DNA of 64,000 nucleotides, taken from contig UQVS01000011.1 in NCBI GenBank assembly GCA_900544615.1, forward strand, positions 1-64,000, written 5' to 3'. The translations under genes and the position numbers were made by a program. Below the pieces are notes generated by a model that worked only from the letters and a program-made list of their open reading frames with translations, did not search any database and had not been told where the DNA came from. The stretch comes from an uncultured Oscillibacter sp. Lineage in GTDB: Bacteria; Bacillota; Clostridia; Oscillospirales; Oscillospiraceae. Positions 41,096-50,191 of the stretch are shown here, piece after piece (the stretch's first letter is position 1; each line of letters begins with the position of its first letter).

Positions 41096-43309
41096 TCATC
41101 CGTTCTCGCCTGCGTGGCACAGACGCCATTTCAGGCCGGAGTAGCGCTTTTGCTGCTTGTCGTTGGCGGCCATGGAGCGGACAGCCGCATCGTCTCCCAC
41201 CATCACCAGCAGTTCCCGCGCCCGCGTCAGGGCGGTGTACAGCACCCCCCGCACCATCAGACTGGGGGCGGAGGGCATGGCCGCCAGCACCACACAGCGG
41301 TACTCGCTGCCCTGGGCCTTGTGGACGGTCTGGGCATAGGCCAGATCGATCTCGCTGAGCATTTCCGTGCTGTAGGGGGCCGTCCGGCCGTCAAAATCCA
41401 GCGCCAGCCATTCGCCGCTCTGGTCGATCTCCACAATGCGCCCCACATCGCCGTTGAACATCCCGGTTCCCACGGTTCCATCCGCCTTCTGCCACACCAC
41501 ATCGTAGTCGTTCCGGGTCTGCATGATGCGGTCCCCCACCCGGAACACCCGCTCGCCCCAGAGGATCTCCCGCTTGCCGGGGGCTTTGGGGTTCAGGGCT
41601 TCCTGCAAAAGCCGGTTGAGGTTGACGGTGCCGCAGGGGCCTTTCCGCGTGGGCGTCAGCACCTGAATCTGATCTGCCGGGATGTGCATATTGTCCGGCA
41701 GGCGGGTTTTGCACAGCTCCAGCACCGTGGACACCGCCCGCTGGGCGTCCCGGCGGCAGAGGAAGAAGAAATCCCCCTGATTGCCCTTCAGCTCCGGGGA
41801 CTCCCCCAGATTGACCCGATGGGCATTGCGGATAATGGCGGACTGCTCCGCCTGCCGGAATACTTCCCGGAGGAAAACCGTCTCGATCTTTTTGCTGCGG
41901 ATCAAGTCGGAGAACACGTTTCCCGCCCCCACAGAGGGCAGCTGGTCGGCGTCTCCCACCAGCACCAACCGGGTGCCGGGACGCAAAGCCCGCAGCAGGG
42001 CGGAAAACAGGGACACGTCCACCATGCTCATCTCGTCCACGATCACGGCTTCCGCTTCCAGCGGCTCCTTCTCCGTTTTCTGGAAGGTCACCTGATGGGT
42101 CGCCTCGTTCCAGCTCATGCCCAGCAGGCGGTGAACGGTCTGGGCCTCCATACCGCCGGTCAGCTCGCTCATGCGCTTGGCCGCCCGGCCGGTGGGGGCC
42201 GCCAGCACGATATTCAGCCCCATTTTCTGAAACAGGGCCACGATGCCCCGGACAGTGGTGGTCTTGCCGGTGCCGGGGCCGCCGGTCAGCAGGATGACGC
42301 CGGTCTTTGCCGCCAGCTCCACCGCCTGCCGCTGCAAGGGGGCATAGGTGATGCCCTGTTCCCGTTCAATTTCCGCCACGGCCTTATCCGCAAAGCGGCT
42401 TTGGTCGGCGTCCACCTCCAGCAGCGCCAGCAAACGGGCGCAGGCGGAGGTCTCCGCCTCCCACAGCCGCCGCAGGTACACTGCCTCCACATTGGCGATT
42501 CTCTGGATCACCACCGCATGGCGCTCCGCCAGCGCGTCCAGCGCCGTCTCCACCCGCTCCGTGCCGCAGCCCAGCAGCTGGCAGGTGGCGGAGAGCAGCT
42601 TGTCCTTGGGAAGAAACACATGGCCGTTGTTCTCGTTATAGGTCAGCTCAAAGGTCACAGCCGCTTCCAGCCGCTGACCGCAGTCCTCCGCAAAGCCCAT
42701 GGACAGCGCCATGGTGTCCGTTACGGAAAAGTCCACGCCGCACACGTCGTCCGACAGCAGATAGGGGTTCCGCCGCACCATTTCCAGCGCCCCGTCCCCA
42801 TACTGCTGCCGCAGCCGGATGGCCAGCACCGGCGGCAGCTGATACCGGGACAGGAACTCCATCAGCCGCCGCAGTCCCATGTGCTGGCGGAACAGCGCCC
42901 CGATCTCCATGGCCTTTTTCGCGGTAATGCCCCGGATCTCCTGAAGCCGCTCCGGCTCCGCTTCCAGAATATCCAACGTTTCCAGTCCGAACCGGTCCAC
43001 GATCCGCCGGGCAGTGGTGGGGCCGACGCCCTTGCAGACGCCGGAGGACAGATAGTCGAAGATCTCGTCCTCATCCTCCGGCAGACTCCGCTCCAGTTCC
43101 TGCACCTTCAGCTGTTCGCCGTGCTGGGGATGCGTCTCCCAAGTGCCGGTAACGGTCAGATGCTCCCCCGGCGCCACGCAGGGGATGCACCCCACCACGG
43201 TAATGACCTCCCCCTCCTCGGTGAGAAGGCGGAGGACCGTATACCCGTTTTCCGCGTTCTGAAAGATGACGCTATGTACCGTACCCTCCCGGCAGATCAG
43301 TTCTTCCAT
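41096..43309 (-). CDS. recD2: RecD2-type ATP-dependent DNA helicase
   Basis: This 737-aa superfamily 1B helicase unwinds DNA 5' to 3' without RecBC. An OB-like N-terminus (VHSVIFQNAENGYTVLRL) and a helix-hairpin-helix (GVCKGVGPTTARRIVDRFG, about 100-118) precede the helicase core with Walker A GGPGTGKTTT, VIVDEMSMVD, and LAYAQTVHKAQGSEY near the C-terminus. ATG 43309 has AGAGGAAA upstream; the longer frame to 43660 overlaps another gene and was dropped. Length fits the family. It is the last gene of the yqfC-recD2 leftward cluster. Confidence 0.94.
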   Translation of the reverse strand: MEELICREGTVHSVIFQNAENGYTVLRLLTEEGEVITVVGCIPCVAPGEHLTVTGTWETHPQHGEQLKVQELERSLPEDEDEIFDYLSSGVCKGVGPTTARRIVDRFGLETLDILEAEPERLQEIRGITAKKAMEIGALFRQHMGLRRLMEFLSRYQLPPVLAIRLRQQYGDGALEMVRRNPYLLSDDVCGVDFSVTDTMALSMGFAEDCGQRLEAAVTFELTYNENNGHVFLPKDKLLSATCQLLGCGTERVETALDALAERHAVVIQRIANVEAVYLRRLWEAETSACARLLALLEVDADQSRFADKAVAEIEREQGITYAPLQRQAVELAAKTGVILLTGGPGTGKTTTVRGIVALFQKMGLNIVLAAPTGRAAKRMSELTGGMEAQTVHRLLGMSWNEATHQVTFQKTEKEPLEAEAVIVDEMSMVDVSLFSALLRALRPGTRLVLVGDADQLPSVGAGNVFSDLIRSKKIETVFLREVFRQAEQSAIIRNAHRVNLGESPELKGNQGDFFFLCRRDAQRAVSTVLELCKTRLPDNMHIPADQIQVLTPTRKGPCGTVNLNRLLQEALNPKAPGKREILWGERVFRVGDRIMQTRNDYDVVWQKADGTVGTGMFNGDVGRIVEIDQSGEWLALDFDGRTAPYSTEMLSEIDLAYAQTVHKAQGSEYRCVVLAAMPSAPSLMVRGVLYTALTRARELLVMVGDDAAVRSMAANDKQQKRYSGLKWRLCHAGENG

Positions 43310-43332
43310 GGTTTCCTCTCTGATTTCTTTGT

Positions 43333-43656
43333 TTATTCCAGCCGGAAGTCCGCCCCATTTACCACGGCGGCATTCTCCTCCCGGACTGCCAGATAATCGG
43401 CCAGCCCTCTGGCCTCCTCCGTCATGCCGCAGTCGGCGATCACCAGCTTCGCCCCCGGCAGGCTTCCCTGCACCCGGCGCAGCTCCCGCACATCGTGTTC
43501 CAGCGCCGGGGCATCCCCCCGCGCTGGCAGCACCAGCAGCAATCCGGGGATCGCAGGCCGCCCCGCGTGGAGCAGTGCGCCTGCCAGCAGCCATACCACC
43601 GTGGTCATCCCCACGGCGGAGAAAAAGGCGATCACGCCGTCCCGAAATACGTTCAT
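43333..43656 (-). CDS. Small hypothetical protein with N-terminal membrane segment
   Basis: This 107-aa protein starts MNVFRDGVIAFFSAVGMTTVVWLLAG, one clear membrane segment (about 6-27). The rest (PAIPGLLLVLPARGDAPALEHDVRELRRVQ, LVIADCGMTEEARGLADYL) resembles a small alpha/beta domain facing the cytoplasm. TGAGGTGG precedes the ATG. It lies 23 bp upstream of recD2. I do not recognise the family. Confidence 0.7.
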   Translation of the reverse strand: MNVFRDGVIAFFSAVGMTTVVWLLAGALLHAGRPAIPGLLLVLPARGDAPALEHDVRELRRVQGSLPGAKLVIADCGMTEEARGLADYLAVREENAAVVNGADFRLE

Positions 43657-43706
43657 CCAACCACCTCAGGACAGTATATGGCCGAATTTCCGCCTGTGTG
43701 ACACGC

Positions 43707-44027
43707 TCAATCTGCTTTTCGGGACATATCCAGTTTCTCGCCCATGGTATCCAGTTTGATCGCCGCCACTTCCTGCCTGCCCTTTACAGTCGCCAGTTCT
43801 GCTTGAACCTCCCGAAGCGTCTTAGACACTGTGTTCAGCGTCTCCTCCATCCGATCCAGTCTCTCTTTCAAGCAGACGACACCTGCTAAAACTGCTCCCA
43901 CCGCCAGCACGCCCAGTATAAACGGCGCAACGTCTCCACCGCCGCTGTTGAACAGCACGGTAAACAGTATAGTCGGCACAAAGGCAAGCAACGCAAATCC
44001 AATCGTATACAGCACAAATTTTTTCAT
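43707..44027 (-). CDS. Small membrane protein with coiled-coil tail
   Basis: This 106-aa protein has two hydrophobic segments (about 5-25 and 36-53) and then a heptad-rich tail, LKERLDRMEETLNTVSKTLREVQAEL, predicted coiled coil. AGGGAGG lies about 6 bases before the ATG, inside the ybeY end. In related genomes pgpH and dgkA often follow ybeY; here this gene and the 107-aa gene occupy that place. Function unknown. Confidence 0.7.
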   Translation of the reverse strand: MKKFVLYTIGFALLAFVPTILFTVLFNSGGGDVAPFILGVLAVGAVLAGVVCLKERLDRMEETLNTVSKTLREVQAELATVKGRQEVAAIKLDTMGEKLDMSRKAD

Positions 44028-44028
44028 T

Positions 44029-44526
44029 TCAGTCCTCCCTGGTAATCCCCAGCTCCGCCAGAATGGCTTCCTCCCTTGCCCGCATCTGCTTTTTCTGGGG
44101 GCCTTCGTCCAGATGGTCGTAGCCCAGCAGGTGCAGCACGGAGTGAACCACCAGATACGCCAGCTCCCGCCGGTTGGAATGGCCGTACTCCTTGGCCTGG
44201 GCCGCCACGTGCTCCATGGAGATCACCATGTCTCCCAACGGTACCAGCCCGGTGCCGGGGTCGGCGTCCTCCGGGCCGGGCAGCTGGCCGGGCGTCAGGT
44301 CAAACTCCGGGAAGCTCAGCACATCCGTGGCCCGATCCACCTCCCGCATATCCCGATTGATCTGGTGGATGGCCTCGTCATCCGTCAGCAGCACGTCCAC
44401 CTCGCAGGGAAAATCCACGCCCTCCGCCGCCAGCGCCGTGCGGATTACCTTGCGGATGAACGCCCGCTGGCTGTCATTCACCCCCGGCACATCGGCAGTG
44501 ATGGGAAGATAATGCCGTTTTGCCAT
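44029..44526 (-). CDS. ybeY: Endoribonuclease YbeY (16S rRNA maturation)
   Basis: This 165-aa metalloenzyme takes part in 16S rRNA 3' maturation and ribosome quality control. The zinc motif HSVLHLLGYDH (His-x3-His-x5-His, about 128-138) and the TDVLSFPEF element are diagnostic. The C-terminal EEAILAELGITRED is standard. It overlaps the phoH stop by one base, so translation is coupled. Length is normal. Confidence 0.95.
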   Translation of the reverse strand: MAKRHYLPITADVPGVNDSQRAFIRKVIRTALAAEGVDFPCEVDVLLTDDEAIHQINRDMREVDRATDVLSFPEFDLTPGQLPGPEDADPGTGLVPLGDMVISMEHVAAQAKEYGHSNRRELAYLVVHSVLHLLGYDHLDEGPQKKQMRAREEAILAELGITRED

Positions 44527-45500
44527 TATTTTTTCCCCTTTCCGCCATTTTTGGCAGTTTCGTATTCCTCATAGGCCTTCACGATCCGCTGCACCATGAC
44601 GTGGCGCACCACGTCGGCATTGGTCAGCTCGCAGATGCCGATGCCCTCCACATTCCGCAGCACCCGCATGGCTTCCCGCAGGCCGGAGGGCTTGCCGTCC
44701 GGCAGGTCGATCTGGGTCACGTCACCGGTAATGACGATCTTGGAGCCAAAGCCCAGACGGGTCAGGAACATCTTCATCTGCTCCCGGCTGGTGTTCTGGG
44801 CTTCGTCCAGAATGATGAAGCTGTCGTCCAGCGTCCGGCCCCGCATATAGGCAAGAGGCGCTACCTCAATGTTGCCCCGCTCCAGATATTTCTGGTAGGT
44901 TTCCGCCCCCAGCATATCAAAGAGGGCGTCGTACAGCGGCCGCAGGTACGGGTCTACCTTGCTCTGCAAATCGCCGGGCAGGAAGCCCAGCCGTTCCCCG
45001 GCCTCCACGGCGGGACGGGTCAGGATGATGCGGTTCACCTGCTTTTCCCGGAAGGCCTGCACCGCCGCCGCCACAGCCAGATACGTCTTGCCGGTACCGG
45101 CGGGGCCGACGCCGATGGTGATGGTGTTTTTCAGCACCGACTGGATATACTCCTTCTGCCCCAGCGTTTTGGGCTTCACCGGGCGGCCCTTGGCGGAGAT
45201 GCACAGCACATCCCCCGCCAGTTCGCTGATCTGCTCCTCCCGGCCGGCGCGCACCATGTCGATGACATAGCGGACATTCTGCTCCCCCAGCGCTTCTCCG
45301 CGGGAGGACAAGGTCAGCATGGCCTGCACCGCCTTGGCGGCGTGCATCACATTCTCCGGCTCGCCGTTGATCCGCAGCTCGCCGTCCCGGTTGGTCACTG
45401 CCACGCTGAATTCTTTTTCCAGCAAGCGAACGTTTTCATCAAAGGAGCCGAAAATATTGACTGCCTGCTCCATCCGCTCGATACTGATTCTCTGTTCCAT
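44526..45500 (-). CDS. phoH: PhoH-family ATPase
   Basis: This 324-aa cytoplasmic protein has Walker A GPAGTGKT (about 129-136), Walker B FIILDEAQNTS and ITGDVTQIDLP, all standard PhoH/YqfK. The N-terminal domain (about 1-90) is the KH-like region of PhoH proteins. TAGGAGTGAT precedes ATG 45500. It sits between yqfD and ybeY, the conserved Firmicutes order; the family is linked to RNA metabolism with YbeY. Confidence 0.95.
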   Translation of the reverse strand: MEQRISIERMEQAVNIFGSFDENVRLLEKEFSVAVTNRDGELRINGEPENVMHAAKAVQAMLTLSSRGEALGEQNVRYVIDMVRAGREEQISELAGDVLCISAKGRPVKPKTLGQKEYIQSVLKNTITIGVGPAGTGKTYLAVAAAVQAFREKQVNRIILTRPAVEAGERLGFLPGDLQSKVDPYLRPLYDALFDMLGAETYQKYLERGNIEVAPLAYMRGRTLDDSFIILDEAQNTSREQMKMFLTRLGFGSKIVITGDVTQIDLPDGKPSGLREAMRVLRNVEGIGICELTNADVVRHVMVQRIVKAYEEYETAKNGGKGKK

Positions 45501-45516
45501 GAGATCACTCCTAAAG

Positions 45517-46725
45517 CTATCCGGACCCGCCGTCCGGTTCATTGGTCGTATAAATGGGAACCGTTTTCCCGATCTCCTCCCGGCATTCCGCCGTCAGCGT
45601 CACCGTCAGGACGTCTCCCCGCAGACGGGAAGTCACCTGCGAAGCCGTCACTTCGCCGTAGGGGTCCACAAGGCTGTGCAGGTACGCTTCCAGCGCAGCG
45701 CCCGTCTCCTCCTGCCGCCGCTGCTGGGGCAGCGTCACCTCCGCCGTTTCATAGGGACGGACTGTCTCCGTCTCCCATGTGACAGGCAGGGTCATGCCCA
45801 GCAGAGATACGGGGGTTCTGGTGGTTATTTTATCACACTGTACACTGTCAATGCTACTGTTTGCAAAGAATTTTATGCGGCGGCTGCCGAAAATCAGGGA
45901 ATGGAGATGCTTTTTCTTCCCGGTATACCGCTTTTCCTTCCCGGTAAGGGAGACGTTAGCGGTGAGGGTATACCAGGTGCGCCCCTCCACCCGGCCCAAT
46001 CCGGCGGTGAAACGGGTGCCGAAGGTTCCAGTGTCCTCCACGCCGGAAATCAGCAGCTGCCCCTCCGTCACCGACATTCCCCGCAGAACCTGCGGCACGC
46101 CGCCGGCCGTTTGGATCTCCAGCACCAGCCCGCCGCGGCGGGCCGTAATATTGCAGGGGGTCTTTCGATCCAGCAGCTCCGGGGCCGGGCGGCGTTCCCG
46201 CACCTGTACATCCGCCCGGCAGCCGGAGACGTTCACCGCCGCCCAGCTCAGCTCCGGGATCTCCAGCAGCAGGTGGTTGCGGATGTCCTCCCCATTTACA
46301 GACAGCCCCCACGCCCCCCGCCGGACGCCGTTCTCTTCCAGCGCCCGGAGGATCTCCTCCCGCGGAACGGATTCGTTGCCGGTGATCCGAATGTCCCAGA
46401 TCAGCACGGAGCTGAGCGCCAACCACAGCCCCCACAGCACGATCCCCGCCGCCAGCGCCTGACGGCGGCGCAGCCGCCCCAGCGCGTAGGGAACGCCCTC
46501 CCGGCGGAGGACTTCGATCCGGCAATCCAGCTTCTCCGCGCTGTTTCGGAGGGTGCGGAGATCCTGCCGGGACACCCGGCAGGTAAATTGAGCCTCGCCC
46601 TCCCATTCCAGATCCCAGAAGGCAAGATTCCGCGCGGAGCAAAGATTCAGCACCCGCTCCGGGTAGGGACACGTCACCCGGATCCGCGCCTGTCCCCGCG
46701 CGCGGTTGATGACCTCCTTCAGCAT
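45517..46725 (-). CDS. yqfD: Sporulation protein YqfD
   Basis: This 402-aa membrane protein has a cytoplasmic N-terminal part (about 1-85), one transmembrane segment (ALAAGIVLWGLWLALSSVLIW) and a large outer part with VPREEILRALEENGVRRGAW, a POTRA-like element. The family is needed for late spore development and is under sigma E in B. subtilis. ATG 46725 is chosen for GTGGAG upstream; it overlaps the yqfC end by 7 bp. Length is normal. Confidence 0.92.
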   Translation of the reverse strand: MLKEVINRARGQARIRVTCPYPERVLNLCSARNLAFWDLEWEGEAQFTCRVSRQDLRTLRNSAEKLDCRIEVLRREGVPYALGRLRRRQALAAGIVLWGLWLALSSVLIWDIRITGNESVPREEILRALEENGVRRGAWGLSVNGEDIRNHLLLEIPELSWAAVNVSGCRADVQVRERRPAPELLDRKTPCNITARRGGLVLEIQTAGGVPQVLRGMSVTEGQLLISGVEDTGTFGTRFTAGLGRVEGRTWYTLTANVSLTGKEKRYTGKKKHLHSLIFGSRRIKFFANSSIDSVQCDKITTRTPVSLLGMTLPVTWETETVRPYETAEVTLPQQRRQEETGAALEAYLHSLVDPYGEVTASQVTSRLRGDVLTVTLTAECREEIGKTVPIYTTNEPDGGSG

Positions 46726-47006
46726 GACACCCACTCCACGACGGAAATGCTGCCGCCGATCCGCAATTCCTCGCCGGTCATGGCCACCAGCGTCAGCCGC
46801 TGCCCCCGGACCCGCAGCACGCCGAAGTTGGTATTGGCGTCAATTTGTGTATCGCTGTAGGCCAGCAGGCCGGTATGATGCTCCAGATACAGCTGCCGGT
46901 TGCCCACCAGTTCCAGCCGGGGCAGCCCCGCCACCACGTCCGGCGGCAGGTCAAACAGCTCCGCCACGCTGCTGAGAATTCCCCCCTGCTCCCGTTTCCT
47001 TTCCAT
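46719..47006 (-). CDS. yqfC: Sporulation protein YqfC
   Basis: This 95-aa protein carries the YqfC/YabP-type fold: LPPDVVAGLPRLELVGNRQLYLEHHTGLLAYSD and LVAMTGEELRIGGSI. AGAGGTGAG precedes ATG 47006. It is the first gene of the yqfC-yqfD-phoH-ybeY cluster. YqfC and YqfD act together during spore formation in the mother cell. Confidence 0.92.
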   Translation of the reverse strand: MERKREQGGILSSVAELFDLPPDVVAGLPRLELVGNRQLYLEHHTGLLAYSDTQIDANTNFGVLRVRGQRLTLVAMTGEELRIGGSISVVEWVSC

Positions 47007-47108
47007 GCGCTCACCTCTTGCAAAACCTTATGCACATCAGAGGCCGGGCTTGCCTGTCCCCGGTTATGAAGGCCGTCTTTTCCGCATAGGCTTCTCCGGG
47101 TGATGCAT

Positions 47109-48020
47109 ATGAGCAAACGGGTGCGGGGCGATGTATGTCTGGTTCTCTGTGGGGTGCTGGTGTGGTTTCTGGCGGATGCAAAGCAGCTGCGGCTGGAAGC
47201 CGCCGGAGCGCTGGCTCTCTGTGCCGGGACCGTGATCCCCTCCCTGTTTCCCTTCATGGCTGTCGCCGGTATGCTGGTGCGTCTGGGGTTTGGACAATGG
47301 CTGGCGCCCTATATGGCTGGCCTGACGGCGCCCCTATTCCGGCTTCCGGGCTGCGCCGGCTCCGCCCTGCTGCTGGGGCTGGTGGGGGGCTACCCCATCG
47401 GCGCCCGCACGGCGGCGGAGCTGTATACCTCCGGCGCTCTGACCCGGCAGGAGGCGGAACGGCTCCTGACCTTCTGCAACAACTCCAACCCGGTGTTCCT
47501 CGTCAGCGTGCTGGGCAGCGGCGTGTTCGGCAGCGTTCGGACGGGGCTGTGGCTGTGGCTGATCCACGTCTGCTCCGCCCTGCTGACGGGGCTGCTGTTC
47601 CGGGGGCTGGGGCAGGGACGGCGGGAGATCCCGCCGCCCGTTTCCTTTCAGTCCCCCTCCCTGTCCGAAGCCATTGTCTCCGCCGTGAAGGACGCCGCAG
47701 GCGGGATGCTGTCCGTCTGCGCCTTCGTGACCCTTTTTTATGTGCTGGTATCCCCGCTCTCCCGGTCAGGCACAGCCATGGCAGGGCTGGCCGTGGGGAT
47801 TACGGAGCTGTTTTCCCTGACGCCCCTGCTGACCTGTGACCGTCCGGGCTTTCTTCTGGCCGCCGGGTGCGCCGGATGGGGCGGGCTGTCCGTCCTGTGC
47901 CAGACTGCCGCCGTACTGGACGGCACGGATCTTTCCCTGCGCCCCTGTTTTCTGGGAAAGCTGGTGCAGGGGCTGTTGTCCGTTCTGCTGGCGGCAGTCG
48001 TTTCTATCCGGCTGTTCTGA
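47109..48020 (+). CDS. ylbJ: Sporulation integral membrane protein YlbJ-like
   Basis: This membrane protein of about 303 aa has 8-9 hydrophobic segments and two nucleoside-recognition (Gate) type repeats with CAGTVIPSLFPFMA, GLVGGYPIGAR and FCNNSNPVFL, typical of YlbJ/SpoVV. In B. subtilis the protein moves dipicolinic acid into the forespore. ATG 47109 has GGGTGAT upstream; GTG 47100 and ATG 47103 are alternatives. It is divergent from yqfC. Both units are sporulation genes, so a shared control region is plausible. Confidence 0.88.
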   Translation: MSKRVRGDVCLVLCGVLVWFLADAKQLRLEAAGALALCAGTVIPSLFPFMAVAGMLVRLGFGQWLAPYMAGLTAPLFRLPGCAGSALLLGLVGGYPIGARTAAELYTSGALTRQEAERLLTFCNNSNPVFLVSVLGSGVFGSVRTGLWLWLIHVCSALLTGLLFRGLGQGRREIPPPVSFQSPSLSEAIVSAVKDAAGGMLSVCAFVTLFYVLVSPLSRSGTAMAGLAVGITELFSLTPLLTCDRPGFLLAAGCAGWGGLSVLCQTAAVLDGTDLSLRPCFLGKLVQGLLSVLLAAVVSIRLF

Positions 48021-48046
48021 TCCGCGCCCCTGCCGCTCCGGCATGA

Positions 48047-48082
48047 AAAAAGCGCCTTTCCGCTGTGCGGAAAGGCGCTTTT
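48047..48082. terminator. Bidirectional terminator between ylbJ and nupQ
   Basis: A 16-bp stem (AAAAGCGCCTTTCCGC / GCGGAAAGGCGCTTTT) with a TGT loop, flanked by A- and T-runs, between converging genes. Confidence 0.92.
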
Positions 48083-48098
48083 CAAGCAATGGGTGCGA

Positions 48099-49040
48099 TT
48101 ATCTCTGTCCCTTATCGTAGGGGATGCCCTCCGCCTTGGGGGCGCGGGAGCTTTTGGAAGTGAATGCCAGCACGATCAGGGAAATGATGTACGGCAGCAT
48201 ATTGTACACAGAGCTGGGAACGTTCAGCGCCTTCAGGAAGGCAAAGCCGGTATAGACATTGCCCAACGCCCGGAAGAAGCCGAACAGCAGCGCCGCCAGC
48301 GCGATCCGCTGGGGCTTCCACTGGCCGAAGATCATAACGGCCAGAGACAGGAAGCCGAAGCCTGCCACGCCGTATTCAAACCGCCACTCGGACACGCCGG
48401 CGGTGATGAACACGATGCCGCCCAGACCGCCGAGGAAGCCGGAGATCAGCACACCGGCCCAGCGCATTTTGTAGACGTTGATACCCACGCTGTCCGCCGC
48501 CTGAGGATGCTCGCCGCAGGCCATGAGCCGCAGTCCGAACCGGGTCTTGTACAGCAGGATATAGGATGCCACCAGCAGAATGGCCGTCACCAGCATGAAC
48601 CAGCTGAACTCGAAGGAGCCGATATTTACGGTGAATGCCTTCTTGGCGCCGACATACTGGATAATGGAGGACACATCGTCAGGATTGGCGGCGGTGTTAA
48701 TGGCCTTGACAATGACGGTAGCCCCGGCGGTACCCAGAAGGTTCAGCGCCGTACCCACCAGCGTCTGATCCGCCTTGAAGTTGATGCAGGCCACGGCCAG
48801 CAGGCAGGAATACAGCATTCCCACCAGAGCGGAGACCAGAATCACCGCCAGAATCACCAGCAGTCGGGAGGGGTTGTCCGCCATGCTCCGCATGGTCAGC
48901 GCACCGCCCAGAGCGCCCATGATCATGATGCCCTCCAGGCCCAGGTTGATGACGCCGGAATGTTCGGAGAAACAGCCGCCCAGAGCCACCAGAATCAGCA
49001 CGGAAGCAAAGATCAGGGTATATTGCAGCAGCAAGCTCAT
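48099..49040 (-). CDS. nupQ: Nucleoside ABC importer permease (NupQ-type)
   Basis: This 313-aa membrane protein has about nine segments and the family motifs LGGCFSEHSGVINLGLEGIMIMGA, FGLRLMACGEHPQAADSVGIN and GLGGIVFI. It overlaps the upstream permease by four bases (ATGA). It ends EGIPYDKGQR. Together with NupP, NupO and the BmpA lipoprotein it should import nucleosides, as NupNOPQ does in B. subtilis; guanosine or purine nucleosides are likely given deoD nearby. Confidence 0.9.
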   Translation of the reverse strand: MSLLLQYTLIFASVLILVALGGCFSEHSGVINLGLEGIMIMGALGGALTMRSMADNPSRLLVILAVILVSALVGMLYSCLLAVACINFKADQTLVGTALNLLGTAGATVIVKAINTAANPDDVSSIIQYVGAKKAFTVNIGSFEFSWFMLVTAILLVASYILLYKTRFGLRLMACGEHPQAADSVGINVYKMRWAGVLISGFLGGLGGIVFITAGVSEWRFEYGVAGFGFLSLAVMIFGQWKPQRIALAALLFGFFRALGNVYTGFAFLKALNVPSSVYNMLPYIISLIVLAFTSKSSRAPKAEGIPYDKGQR

Positions 49041-50191
49041 GCCTGATCGCCTCCTTTCCTGTCAGACGCATCTTGTTCGGCGGCCGCCTTGGCCTTCAAG
49101 GCCGCTTTCTCCTCGCGCTTGGCAGCGGAACGGTTCATTGCGTACTTCATAAACAGCACAAAGCCGCACAGATAGATGATGATGGCGGAGATCAGGTCGG
49201 AGATCTGCGCGCAGTACAGGGATTTATCCACATAAGCGCCGCCTGCGGTGATGTGCTGGATGAAGAAGGACGCCAGCACAGTCCCCAGCGGGTTCAGGCC
49301 GCCCAGAAACGCGGCGGCAATACCGTTGAAGCCCATGGCGGGGACGGAGGAGGTGGAACACTGCCACTGCTCGTACCCGGTGAGGTACAGCATGGCCGCG
49401 CCCATACCGGCCAGCGCGCCGGAGATCATCAGGCTCAGGATCACGTTCCGCTTTTCCGCCATACCGCAGTACTTGGCGGCATTCTTGTTAAAACCGGTGG
49501 CTTTCAGCTCATAGCCGAATTTGGTCTTGCCCAGCACCACCCAGACCAGAATGGCCATGAGGATCGACAGCGGGATCGCCAGACCCACATACTGGTTGTT
49601 GTTGAAAAGCTTGCCCAGTCCCAGAGAGGGAAGCAGCGCAGAGGGGTTGGTGGTACTCAATGCCAATGTATAGGGGCTGGTAGCCTCCTTCACAGTGGTC
49701 AGCAGCATATTGGTCAGGTAGAGGACGATCCAGTTCAGCATGATGCCGGAGATGACCTCATTGACGTTGCAGTAGGATTTCAGCACGCCGGAAATGCCGC
49801 CCAGAACCGCGCCGCCCAGAATGGCCAGCAGCATACACGGAAGCCAGCTCCACTTGAGGCCCAGCGCCGCATACAGGCACAGCGCCACGCCAAAGCAATA
49901 CTGGCCTGCCGCGCCGATGTTGAACAGGCCCACCTTATAGGCAAACAGGATCGCCAGCGCGCACATCAGCAGCGGCGCGGTCTTGACCAGCGTGTTGCCC
50001 AGATATTTCAGCTGGGAAGCGGGCTTATTATAGGTCAGGAAGTTTTTGATGACGGTGAGGATCGCCTCTCCGGCGCCGGCAGGGTTGATGATCAGAAGCA
50101 CAACATAGCCCAGAAACAGTCCCAGCACAATGCAGACCAGAGACGCCAGCAGGGACTGGACGCCGTTATTTTTCAGCAGGTTCCGTTTCAT
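49037..50191 (-). CDS. nupP: Nucleoside ABC importer permease (NupP-type)
   Basis: This 384-aa membrane protein has about ten segments, with LFNIGAAGQYCFGVALCLYAALG and GISGVLKSYCNVNEVISGIMLNWI, standard for this permease class. The hydrophilic Lys/Ala-rich C-terminus (RSAAKREEKAALKAKAAAEQ) is cytoplasmic. It overlaps both neighbours by four bases, so nupO-nupP-nupQ is one translationally coupled operon. Confidence 0.9.
   Translation of the reverse strand: MKRNLLKNNGVQSLLASLVCIVLGLFLGYVVLLIINPAGAGEAILTVIKNFLTYNKPASQLKYLGNTLVKTAPLLMCALAILFAYKVGLFNIGAAGQYCFGVALCLYAALGLKWSWLPCMLLAILGGAVLGGISGVLKSYCNVNEVISGIMLNWIVLYLTNMLLTTVKEATSPYTLALSTTNPSALLPSLGLGKLFNNNQYVGLAIPLSILMAILVWVVLGKTKFGYELKATGFNKNAAKYCGMAEKRNVILSLMISGALAGMGAAMLYLTGYEQWQCSTSSVPAMGFNGIAAAFLGGLNPLGTVLASFFIQHITAGGAYVDKSLYCAQISDLISAIIIYLCGFVLFMKYAMNRSAAKREEKAALKAKAAAEQDASDRKGGDQA

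Noticed and set aside
43310..43660. N-terminal extension of recD2
   Set aside because: The extra 117 residues are low-complexity Arg/Gly/Ala and overlap the 107-aa gene; a good ribosome site precedes ATG 43309.
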